From Rheum nobile (Eukaryota > Streptophyta > Magnoliopsida > Caryophyllales > Polygonaceae): a DNA stretch of 64,000 nt. The stretch is from contig WOAB01000719.1 in the NCBI GenBank assembly GCA_027886185.1, forward strand, positions 2,542,001-2,606,000, given 5' to 3'. How positions within the stretch are numbered: the stretch's first letter is position 1; the number at the start of each line of letters is the position of its first letter. The position numbers and the translations under genes are program-made. Positions 35,537 through 46,217 of this stretch are shown piece by piece. The notes under the pieces are model-generated. The model was given only the letters and a program-made list of their open reading frames with translations, made no database searches and was not told the origin of the DNA.

Positions 35537-36636
35537 TGTTAGATAATAACTTAAGGAACTCAGAATATGGATTCTAAGTTCCCTTCGCAGCGGAAATAAA
35601 CAATCAAACAAATGACAAGTTCCTTATAGTGGAAACCTTTGATTGCCAACCAGCAATCCAGGATAAAAACCACTACCTTTCTTTCGAAAGGATTTCAATG
35701 TCTACTTCTTGATTTCTTATCTCTTTTTGTTACAGCTTATCCTAGGAACAAACACACAGTTTCTTTGCCTTACACACAGTTAGGCAATCCTAGATAACTT
35801 AACACAATCAATAATTAATCCAAGAAACAGACCTTCGCACCTAGGAACTATCACTTACAGTCACAAGAACTTAGCACTCAACTCTTCTATTCCTTGACAG
35901 GTTCCTCTTGATCTCGGTTTTCTTTGATGATCTTGTTTGAAGGTTCACACTGGATATTTGCTAATGTGTGTGAGTCGTATTTCAGTGCTTGAAGATAACC
36001 CTTGAGTTAGTCTTCCTTTTATAGAGGATTCTTCGCAGCTTAATCTTCTCTGGGTTCCCACAGATTGAGCTTGCCCTAGGATAAGTGGTTCTCCTTGGTC
36101 CACGTTGTTCTTGGCATGTGCAAACAACCTAGGAAGCTCAGAATCCTTCTAGGTTAGTCAACCTCTTCAGCCAAGTCATTCTCCAGCTTCCTTTGTCCGA
36201 GGTTCGACACTCTGGGCGCTTGGGAACTGACTTCTGGACAGCGACAAGTTCCATGTCCTGTCGCTTTCACCTTTCTCTGTCCGAGGTTCGGCGTTCTAGG
36301 TGTCTTGTTGTTTTGCTCTTGGATGGTGGTAGGCTTTTGGAAGCTTCTCTCAAGTCGCTTTCACTTCCTTTTGTCCGAGGTTTAGTGTTCCCAGATTTCT
36401 CGGGAAAAGCAAAGTCACGTGTTGCATTTCTGGGCACACATGGGTCCCTTTGGCTTGCTTGTTTAGTTTCTTTATCTTGTTTGGCTTCCATGGTTCCAAC
36501 AACTGTCATGCGGTTCCTCTAAACACATCTTTGAGATAAAACATTACTATCAAAATATTTGTCATCTTCAAAAGTAGAGAAACTGAGGAAATGAACTCTC
36601 AGGGGAACCGAAGTTCCAGAGTTTCGTTTCCTAACA
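35537..36636 (-). repeat. 3' LTR of a SIRE-like Copia element
   Basis: The LTR begins TGTTAG (35537) and ends CTAACA (36636), and reads on minus as the 3' LTR. On minus it is directly preceded by a polypurine tract (AAAAAGGGGGAAAT, 36650-36637). It is about 1100 bp long and contains repeats of TTTGTCCGAGGTTCG near 36190, 36278 and 36370. The opposite LTR is not in the window because the element is truncated at 40042. Confidence 0.87.
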
Positions 36637-38172
36637 ATTTCCCCCTTTTTGATGATGACAAATATAAGGAATCTAGCAACATAATAGGAACATGAAATTC
36701 ATGAGAACAGTTGAGCTAAGGGATTTTCAACTTTAAAAAATATTGATAGAACATTCAATAGTTGTAAATTCCCCCTAAGCAAATGAACTAAGTTATTCAA
36801 GTTCCCCTTTAGAAGTAGAATGGGTTCAGAGTTCCTATAAGTCCAGTAGTTCCAATAATTCAAGGTTCCTATCCATTCTTCTCCCTTTTGACATCATCGA
36901 AAAGATTAAGTTACTTATCAAGTATAGGATATCAATGTGAAATAAACAATTTGCGTTAAACTCATGACAGTGACCATAATAGAAACTTAAGGCAAAGACA
37001 AATGATGCATTAGAAACATTACCATAAGAGTTCATTAATCATTAAAGTCAAGTACATTGCCCAAAGATGCAAAGTGGAAAGAGAAACAAAAGAGCACAAC
37101 CAACTTGACATTAGACAAAATAAGGATAGAAGAGGGGAGTAGGACCCTAGGGAACTACTATCACACTGTGATGTTATAGCACTAGGAACTAGGAGAGACG
37201 TTCTTATGGCAGCGTAGTGGCCTCCTCTTCAGTTTCCTTCTTTTATGCAGTTCCTTCATCTTGGCTTGTTGTTATCTTATCGGCCTGATTACCTCCAATT
37301 GAGCAAGGTTAAGATTGAGGTTTTTCTTGGCCATTTGAGGAGCTTTGTGTTTTGAGAGAGACAGGTGAACATGAGATTGAAAGAAGGCGTGAGAGAACAG
37401 AGTGCTCGGCTCAATCAAACAGGAAACCTTAAATAACCCTTGAGCAATTTTGGAGCCGTTGAGAATCAAGCCATTGGAGATATTTCTGGGAACTCTGAAG
37501 AGTTGAAACGGCTAATTTTCTTGAAGCTTTTGCGCCTTTGCAACGGTCACAAATTCAAAGATAAAATGCTCAAAAATGACGAATGTTCAAGGCTGAGAAG
37601 ACGTCTCTGACGCTGTGAGATTTGCCATAAATACTGTCTTGGGAGGAGCAATTCTCTTACTAGCCGTTTAAGGGGTAGCCCATCCTAGTTCCTTTCTGGC
37701 GATATTTTCAGCGTGCTAGAGGGATATATGGGAACCTTTGATGTGGGGTTTTAAGACATAGGACCTGAAAGTACGTTCCCATAAAATAAATCGGGGAAGG
37801 CCATTTATCGTATCACACACTAATTCCCAGAGAGGGTTAAGAAGAGGATCATAGGGAATTAGATTGTGCAATAAGGCAAGGGAGGGTCATAGTACACAAT
37901 CATCATTTCGGCTTGTATTGTTGGGTTAGAATATGATCAGATTGTGACTTTTGGGCCAACAAAGAAACTTGAACAATGGAGAAGTTGAAAGAATAATGAA
38001 GACCAAAAGATACGAACTAGAAAATTTTATCTAAGCCTTTTTAAGAAACCATTATGGAAAAGAGGGTTTGTAGCAAAAAATATAACACATAGATATCAAG
38101 ACTCAACAAGTGAAAAATCTTAAACAAGTCAATCAGGGGAACTGGAAAGGAGCCTTTAAACTAAGGTCACTA
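36637..38172 (-). other. Long 3' untranslated region of the Copia element
   Basis: About 1.5 kb separate the RNase H end from the 3' LTR. No long ORF is present. A long 3' spacer, often with an env-like remnant, is usual for the SIRE/Maximus lineage. I see no membrane or coiled-coil reading here, so an env-like gene is not supported. Confidence 0.6.
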
Positions 38173-40042
38173 CTAGGTTATAGGAATCATTCCCAGTTCC
38201 AATCTAAGGTTCTCGAAGGGAACTCTATTCAAGGCTTTGGTGAATATATCTGCAACCTGATCTTCAGTTCTACAAAATTTCATAATGATGTTTCCTTTCT
38301 CAACATGATCTCTAAGAAAATGATGTCTTATGTCAATATGCTTGGTACGAGTATGATGCACAGGATTCTTAGAAATGTTTATGACACTAGTGTTATCACA
38401 AAGAATAGTAAGAGGGCCATAAGACATACCAAAGTCCGCGAGTTGTTGCTTTACCCAGAGAAGTTGGGACAACATGAGGCAGCCGCAATGTACTCGGATT
38501 CTGTGGTGGAGAGGGAGACTGAGACTTGTTTCTTTGAACCCCATGACACAAGGCAAGGGCCTAGGAACTGTGCCATTCCAGAGGTGCTCTTCCTATCCAC
38601 CAGGTATCCAGCATAATCAGCATCAGTGAAACCCATCAGCTCAAATGGACATTCTTTGGGGTACCAAATACAGAGTGAATCAGTTCCCTTGAGATATCGG
38701 AGTATTCTCTTCACAGAAGCCAAGTGGGTCTCTCTTGGACAAGATTGGAACCTGGCACACAAGCCAACAGCAAAAACAATGTCTGGGCGACTAGCGGTTA
38801 GGTACATGAGTGAGCCTATCATACCTCTATAGAGTTTCTCTTCCACTAGAGGACTTGAGTGGTCCTTGTCCAAATGAGCATGGTGGAGATGGGAGTGGAG
38901 AGAGGCTTGCTTGAATCCATTTTGAACTTCTTTAGTAGTTCCCTAACATACTTCTGTTGGTGAATTTGAATACCATCTTCCTTTTGAGTGATTTGTAATC
39001 CGAGGAAGAAGGTGAGTTCCCCAATTAAGCTCATTTCGAATTCACTGCTCATCAAGTCTTTGAACTTGTCTACAAGGGACAAGTCAGTGGAACCAAAAAT
39101 AATATCATCTACATAAATTTAAACCACTAAGATGTTACCTTTTTCTTCTAGGATGAAGAGAGTTTTGTCAATAACTCCACGCCTGTAGTAATTTGAGAGT
39201 AGGAACTGGGCAAGTCGATCATACCAAGCTCTGGGAGCTTGCTTGAGACCGTACAGTGCCTTGTCTAAGAAGTAGACATGGTCTGGATGATCATCGTCTT
39301 CAAAACCATGACATAGACTTCTTCTTGAAGAATTCCATTTAGGAAGGCCGTCTTTACATCCATTTGGAACAACTTGAACCCTTTGTGTGATGCGAAAGCA
39401 ATCAACAACCTTATTGCTTCAATCCTCGCCACTGGAGCATAGGTTTCATCATAGTCAATGCCTTCTTGTTGATTGTATCCTTGAGCAACAAGTCTTGCTT
39501 TGTTCCTTATCACCGCTCCTGTATCATCTAGCTTATTTCTGAAAACCCATCTAGTTCCTATGATGTGCTTATCCTTGGGGCGGGGAACCATATGCCATAC
39601 TTTGTTCCTTTCAAACTAATAGAGCTCTTCTTGCATAGCTTGGATCCAGTCTGTATCCTTCAGTGCCTCACCTATGTTCTTTGGTTCCACAATAGACAGG
39701 AAGGCATTGAAGGAAAAGAAGGTTAGATGATCGAACCTGACTGGAGGCTTGATGACTCTTCTTTCTCTGTTAGGAGCTAGAGCATTTGATGTGGAGACAT
39801 TCTGAGTTGAACATTCAGCTTCCTGGTTGGAATCACCTTCTCCATTGAAGATCATGTGGGAAGATGAGTCGTTGAAGTCTCCACAGATGTTGTCATCATG
39901 CTCATGGTTCCCAGAAATGGATTGTTGTTCATTATTCATGGGAACTGGTGGAGGAGCCATTGGAGGGTTCCGAGCAGCAGGACAGGAACTGGGTGGAGTG
40001 ACATCTTCATCTGGATCTTCTTGATATGACTTGGGAAACGGG
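38173..40042 (-). pseudogene. Copia (SIRE-like) polyprotein: RT and RNase H, 5'-truncated
   Basis: The minus-strand order starts with a linker (PPVRFDHLTFF, EALKDTDWIQAMQEELY). Next is the RT start ([40 protein letters not shown]), then the RT catalytic YVDDIIFGST near 39085-39115 and the LLKKF/STPIS stretch. RNase H follows: GSLMYLTASRPDI, FTDADYAG, STTESEYIAA and HIDIRHHFLRDHV. Breaks are a TAG before FERNKVW (about 39617), a TAA just before IYVDD (about 39119) and frameshifts after STPIS (about 38890) and after SYIAAASC (about 38460). Integrase, protease and gag are missing: the element stops at the satellite junction at 40042/40043. It is a dead 3' part of a retrotransposon. Confidence 0.95.
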
Positions 40043-43005
40043 TCGCCCAATCTCTTAGCTCTATGTTCCCCCTAATTTTATTGACAATATAAGATGATTC
40101 ATGGAAAGAAATTGATATAATTTAAAACTCTTATCTTTCGCTCAAAGTTGTGCCTTGTATCGTAATTTGTAAATAATAAGTCTTTTTAGTGTTATTTGTA
40201 GCCAAAACTCTTAACTATTTGTTTCCCTCAATATTTTGACAATATAAGATGATTCATGTAATGAAATTCGAGATTTAAAACTCACAACATCCGCTTAAAG
40301 TTGTGGCTTGTGTCGTAAATGGTAATCGTAGGTGTTTTTTGTGTTGTTTGTCACCCAAACTCTTAGCTCTTTGTTTCCACCCAATATTTTGATAATATAA
40401 GATGATTCACAAAAAGAAATTGACAAACTTTGAAACTCGTAACTTTCGCTCAAAGTTGTGCCTTGTGTCGTAAACGCTAAATCATAGGTGTTGTAAGTGT
40501 TGTTTGTCGAGAATTTTACTCTTTGCTCTTTGTTTCCCCCCAATATTTTGACAATATAAGATGATTCACGGAAAGAAATTGACAAAATTTGAAACTCATA
40601 ACTTTCCCTCAAACTTGTGCCTTGTGTCGTAAATGGTAAACCGTATGTGTTTTTAGTGTTGTTTGTCACCCAAACTCTTAGCACTTTCTTTCCCCCAATA
40701 TTTTGACAATATAAGATGATTCACGGAAAGAAATTGACAAAATTTGAAACTCATAATTCTCGCTCAAAGTTGTAACTTTGTCGTAAATGGTAAATCGTAG
40801 GTATTTAAGTGTTGTTTGTTACCCAAAATCTTAGCTCTTTGTTTCCCCCAACATTTTGACTCATAAGATGATTCACGGAAAGAAATTGACAAAAATTAGA
40901 ACTTGTGACATTCGCTCAAAGTTGTGCCTTGTTTCGTAAATGTTAAATCGTAGGTGTTTTTAGTATTGTTTTTCGCCCAAATTTTCAGCTCTTTGTTTCC
41001 CCACAATATTTTGACAATATAAGATTATTCATGGAAATAAATTGACAAAATGTAAAACTCTTAACTTTCACACAAAGTTGTGCCTTATATCGTAAATGAT
41101 AAATAGTATGTCTTTTTAATGTTGTTTGTCGCACAAACTCTTTGTTTCCCCCCGATATATTGACAATATAAGATGATTCACAAAAATAGACAAAATTGAA
41201 AACTTATTAGTCGTAAATGGTAAATCGTAGGTGTTTTAGTGTTGTTTGTCGTCCAAACTCATAGTTCTTTTTCCCCCCTAACTTTGACAATATAAGATGA
41301 TTCACAGAAAAGAAATTGACAAAATTTGAAACTAATAACTTTCGCTCAAAGTTGTGCCTTGTGTCGTAAGAGATAAATCGTAGGTGTTTTTAGTGTTGTT
41401 TGTAAGCCAAACTCTTAGCTCTTTGTTTCCCCCACAATATTTTAACAATATAAGATGATTCAAGAAAACAAATTGACAAAATTTACAACTCTAAGCTTTT
41501 GCTCAAAGTTATGCCTTGTATCGTAAATGGAAAAAAATTCATCTTTTTAGGATTGTTTATTGCACAAACTCTTAGCTCTATGTTACCCCCCAATATTTTG
41601 ACAATATAAGTTGATGCAAGGAATGAAATTGAAAATTTTAAAACTTATAACTTTCGCTCAAAGTTGTGTCTTGTGTCGTAAACGCTAAATTGTTAGTGTT
41701 TTTAGTGTTGTTTGTCGAGAAACGTACTCTTAGCTCTTTGTTTTTCCCTAATATTTTGACAATATAAGATGATTCACGAAAAGAAATTGAATAAATTTAA
41801 AGCTCATAACTTTCGCTCAATGTTGTGCCTTGTGTCGTAAATGATAAATAGTATGTCTTTTTAATGTTGTTTGTCGCACAAACTCTTTGTTTCCCCCGAT
41901 ATATTGACAATATAAGATGATTCACAAAAATAGACAAAATTGAAAACTTATTAGTTGTAAATGGTAAAAATCATAGGTGTTTTAGTGTTGTTTGTCGCCC
42001 AAACTCATAGTTCTTTTTCCCCCTCTAACTTTGACAATATAAAATGATTCACAGAAAAGAAATTGACAAAATTTGAAACTAATAACTTTCGCTCAAAGTT
42101 GTGCCTTGTGTCGTAAGAGGTAAATCGAAGGTGTTTTTAGTGTTGTTTGTCACCCAAACTCTTAGCTCTTTGTTTTCCCCCAATATTTTGACAATATAAG
42201 TTGATTCACAGAAAGAAATTGACAATCTATGAAACTCATAACTTTCACTCAAGCATTGTGTCGTAAATCGTAAATCACAGGTGTTTTAGTGTTTTTTGTT
42301 GCACAAACCATTAGCTCTTTGTTTCCCCGCAATATTGTGACAATATAAGATGATTCACGAAAAGAAATTGACAAAACTTGAAATTCATAACTTTCGTTCA
42401 AAGTTGTGCCTTATGTCGTAAATGGTAAATCGTAGGCGTTTTTAGTGTTGTTTGTAGGCCAAACTCTTAGCTCTTTGTTTCCCCACAATATTTTGACAAT
42501 ATAAGATGATTCAAGAAAACAAGTTGACAAAATTTAAAACTCTAAGCTTTTGCTCAAAGTTATACCTTGTATCGTCAATGGGAAAAAAATTCGTCTTTTT
42601 AGGATTGTTTATTGCACAAACACTTAGCTCTATGTTACCCCCCAATATTTTGACAATATAAGTTGATGCACGGAATGAAATTGAAAATTTTAAAACTTAT
42701 AACTTTCGCTCAAAGTTGTGTCTTGTGTCGTAAACGCTAAATTGTTAGTGTTTTTAGTGTTGTTTGTCGAGAAACGTACTCTTAGCTCTTTGTTTTCCCG
42801 AAATATTACAATATAAGATGATTGACTGAAAGAAATTGACAAAATTTAAAACTCATAACTTTCGCTCAAAGTTGTGTCTTGTGTTGTAAATGGTAAATCG
42901 TAGGTGTATTTAATGTTGTTTGTCGCCCAAACTCATAGCTCTTTATTTTCCCGTAATATTTTGACAATATAAGATAATTCACGGAAAGAAATTGACAAAA
43001 TTTGA
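40043..43005. repeat. Tandem array of ~155-bp monomers (block B)
   Basis: The same monomer family as 27570-29909. The first monomers here (40043-40220) are almost identical to 28843-29020, including private variants such as CTCTATGTTCCCCCTAATT and CGTAATTTGTAAATAATAAG. A longer internal duplication is visible, where 41280-41740 resembles 42030-42790. The array ends at TTGACAAAATTTGAAG, where it is fused to the truncated LTR element. Confidence 0.92.
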
Positions 43006-43779
43006 AGCCAGGGAGAGTAGACGCTCAGCGGTCAGTGGTAAAGCGGCGTCGGGCTCGTGACCGACTCTTGGAACCTCAAAGATGAGAAGGTATGACTCGG
43101 GTCCAGGAGCGGTCACAGCGTCGGGTGCTTTGGAGAGTATCGCGCGGAAGCCCGAGTCTGGAGTAGGCGTAATGGATACGTCGGGGTTGCACGCGGGCAG
43201 GGGAGCATTGGGCACGTCTGTGGGCGGCAGAAGGGGCTCGGTGGCTACGACCTCGACAACGACGGTGTGGGCCGCGGGCGCGGTTTCTCTAGCCACGGTC
43301 GCGGTTGTTGTGGCCGCGGTCGCGGTTGCTGTGGCCGTGGTCGCGGTTGCTGCTGTAGCGGCCGCGGTCGCGGTTTTGGCCGCGATCGCGGCTGCTGCTG
43401 TGGTGGCCGCTTCGTAGGAGGCTAGTTTCCTCTGGGCTTCCTCGAGCCATTTACACATTTCCTCCATCTTTCGGGCATGGGCCTCGTTGTTGGCCTTGTG
43501 GGCGACTGTTGGAACCGGTGACACGGGAGGACGCTCGGGACGGCGCACGGGCGGGTGCTTAGGGTACCGCACTGGAGCGTACTCGCGGTGTGGCGGCGAG
43601 TTATGTTGGCGCCTGGGTGCGTAGTATGGACGTCGGGGTGGAGAGTACGGGCAGCGTCGCGGTGGCATCGGGATCCTCGGCGGGATCCAATCCGGGTTCG
43701 CTTCGTATGGGCTCACGCCACCGAACCAAGGGTCGTGGTCCCACTCGTCGGGCTCAAAGTATGGATACCAGCGGGCCAT
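42979..43779 (-). pseudogene. Gag-like protein of the non-autonomous LTR family (copy 2)
   Basis: An open reading of 266 codons from the ATG at 43779 (MARWYPYFEPDEWDHD). The N-terminus is Pro/Arg/Tyr-rich (PPRRPYYAPRR). A helical stretch MEEMCKWLEEAQRKLASYEA, absent from copy 1, is followed by a long Ala/Thr repeat encoded by GCCGCGGTCGCGGTTGC-type DNA repeats (43270-43400). The C-terminus has the family block VSITPTPDSGF, SKAPDA and LIFEVPRVG. The last residues (NFVNFFP) come from the fused satellite, so the native end is lost. The role is unknown; it is presumed structural for the retroelement. Confidence 0.6.
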
Positions 43780-44813
43780 GGAGTGGGTGTGGCTAAGGAC
43801 AGGTTGGTTAAGGAAAGGCCAAACTAGGGTTGTGAGGGGCGGCGGAGGCTAGGGTTTTGTATAAGGAAAAAGGGAAGGGTTTCGGCAACGGCAGTGTGGG
43901 CCGCGGTCGCGGCGGCTAGGGTTTTGGGCAGCGAAGAACGATTCGTATTTTGGCTTTTTGAGGGGTCAAACGATGTCCGTTTTGGACGAATTTTATATGT
44001 CCGGACTCGTATCGAGATTCTATACAGGAATATGGAAGCAAATTGCAGAAACGACGAAATTGTTTTTTTCCCGACGAAATTTGGGCAGAATCGACGTGGT
44101 TTTGGGGAGTTTTAATGGTGAGGATGGGTAGGGAGAAAGGAAGGAGAAGGAAAGACACACCTTGTACCCCTGGCGCTCTAATACCAGTTGATGCAATCCG
44201 ATGAGCTCGGACCACGTTTGACGCCGGATCTAGGCAGGAAGCAGTCTCAGATCCTTCTCTTGGTAACCGGATAAATACGAACCACCGGGAAGGATGGCTC
44301 GCGACTCTCTTATGCTCGCGTGGGCGAGGGTGGGGCGAGAGTGAAGATTGTGTTTGTGAACCGTGACGTGGTTCAATCGGGTCTAACCAGTTTTGTGACG
44401 CCGAGGCTTAAGGGGAGGAGATGATCTCAACTGCAAGGCTTAAGCTTTAATTTCAACGTAACGAATAAGAATACAAAGCGGGGTATTTAAAGACATGTGG
44501 CGCAGCCAAGAACCCTAATGGGCTTGGGCTGTGGACACGCTAATGGGCTAGCCCACTCGACAAGAGTGGAGCACACGCCCGAAATAGAAACTACTAAAAA
44601 TGGAAAGTGCCAAATGTGGAAACTTTCTAAACATAGAAAGTCCCAAAAATAGCAATGCTAAAAACGGAAACTACTAAAACAGGAAACTTGCTGAAACGAG
44701 AAATAACACAAAATAAGCTAAAATAAGCTAAGTCCTAAACCAAGGGGGACGACACGGTCTTGGTCGTCTTGGGCTCGTCGTTGCCCGGCTTGAGTCGAGC
44801 CCGGGACGCATCA
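43007..44813 (-). mobile_element. Non-autonomous LTR retrotransposon copy 2, truncated
   Basis: It has one LTR (44189-44813, TGATGCAATCC...GGGACGCATCA) with an iMet-type PBS beside it on minus (TGGTATTAGAGCGCC), so it reads right to left like copy 1. The internal gag-like gene is present, but the 3' LTR is missing. The left edge (about 43007, GCCAGGGAGAGTAGACGCTC) corresponds to an internal position of copy 1 at about 31000 and joins satellite DNA directly. The LTRs of the two copies share their last ~150 bp strongly but diverge at the start, so these are two subfamilies. Confidence 0.87.
44189..44813 (-). repeat. 5' LTR of LTR retrotransposon copy 2
   Basis: 625 bp with TG...CA ends. It contains A-rich repeats around AAACTACTAAAAATGGAAAG. 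Its last ~50 bp (from 44763) are duplicated at 45466 as part of the tandem duplication described separately. Confidence 0.85.
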
Positions 44814-44916
44814 CTCGCCGCCGCCTCCACTGGAGCTCCCTACCGCTGCCGGAATTTCAGACGCCATGGCATATTCAAGAGGAGGAGAAGAGGAAGGGAA
44901 GAAGAGGAAGAAAAGA

Positions 44917-44992
<76 letters not shown>

Positions 44993-45465
44993 GCCGCCGT
45001 GGGGAGGAGAGGAGAAGAAGAAGAAGAGAAGAAGACACGCGCGGATTTTAACCTAAATGCGTACGCAAAAATTTAGCATACGCTAAATTATTGCGTACAC
45101 ATTTGGGTTAAAATCCCTGGGCCGGCCATATAATGGGCTGCCCAAACCTTACGCAAGAGTTTAGAGTACGCTAAATTCTTGCGTACAAATTAATACTTTT
45201 TTTTCAAATATACTTGTACATTTTTGTATTTTTCTACGTATTTGCACCTATACGCATAGAAATAGCGTACACAATTTTTGTGCGTACAGATTGTCGTGTA
45301 TATAGGCGAAAAATTTCTTGTATATAGCAGGCTCGATATATAAGGGAGCCTACATTTTGGGTTTGATGTACCGCCGAATTGAAATCACAAACTATTGAGA
45401 GAATGTCGTCCTCAAGCTACGATGATGCACCTGGTCTTGATTCGATTAATCAAGAGGATATACGG
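44763..45465 (+). repeat. Tandem duplication, unit A
   Basis: The unit starts inside the LTR end (GTCGTCTTGGGCTCG) and runs through the LTR terminus, a GC-rich leader (CTCGCCGCCGCC) and a (GA)n microsatellite (44919-44989). It then crosses a palindrome (45045-45112, TTTTAACCtAAATGcGTACGC arms) and ends with the start exon beginning at ATG 45403. The end of the unit (TATACGG, 45465) is followed at once by unit B instead of an intron. Confidence 0.88.
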
Positions 45466-45627
45466 GTCGTCTTGGGCTCGTCGTTGCCCGGCTTGAGTCG
45501 AGCCCGAGACGCATCACTCGCCGCCGCCTCCACTGTAGCTCCCTACCGCTGCCGGAATTTCAGACGCCATGGCATATTCAAGAGGAGGAGAAGAGGAAGG
45601 GAATAAGAGAAAGAAAAGAAGGAGAGA

Positions 45628-45697
<70 letters not shown>

Positions 45698-46217
45698 GTT
45701 TGGGGAGGGAGAGAGAGATCGCCGGGAGAGGGAGAGAGAGATCGCCGCCGCGGGGAGGAGAGGAGAAGAAGAAGAAGAGAAGAAGACACGCGCGGATTTT
45801 AACCTAAATGCGTACGCAAAAATTTAGCATACGCTAAATTGTTGCGTACACATTTGGGTTAAAATCCTTGGGCCGGCCATATAATGGGCTGCCCAAACCC
45901 TACGCAAGAGTTTAGAGTACGCTAAATTCTTGCGTACAAATTAATACTTTTTTTTTCAAATATACTTGTACATTTCTGTATTTTTCTACGTATTTGCACC
46001 TATACGCATAGAAATAGCGTATACAATTTTTGTGCGTACAGATTGTCGTGTATATAGGCGAAAAATGTCTTGTATATAGCAGGCTCAATATATAAGGGAG
46101 CCTACATTTTGGGTTTGATGTACCACCGAATTGAAATCACAAACTATTGAGAGAATGTCGTCCTCAAGCTACGATGATGCACCTGGTCTTGATTCGATTA
46201 ATCAAGAGGATATACGG
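45466..46217 (+). repeat. Tandem duplication, unit B
   Basis: The second copy of unit A, starting with the same internal LTR bases and differing mainly in the (GA)n tract and a GATCGCCGGGAGAGGG insertion (45620-45750). It ends with the start exon 46155-46217, followed by a proper GT donor, so this copy feeds the downstream MULE transposase. Confidence 0.88.

Noticed and set aside
43082..43417. Plus-strand Val/Ala-rich ORF
   Set aside because: It is an antisense reading of GCGGTCGCGGTTGC repeats inside the gag-like gene of copy 2.
44760..45802. ORFs with long Arg-Glu or Leu-Ser runs on both strands
   Set aside because: They are translations of (GA)n microsatellites in the duplicated block; the repeat differs in length between copies and carries no domain.
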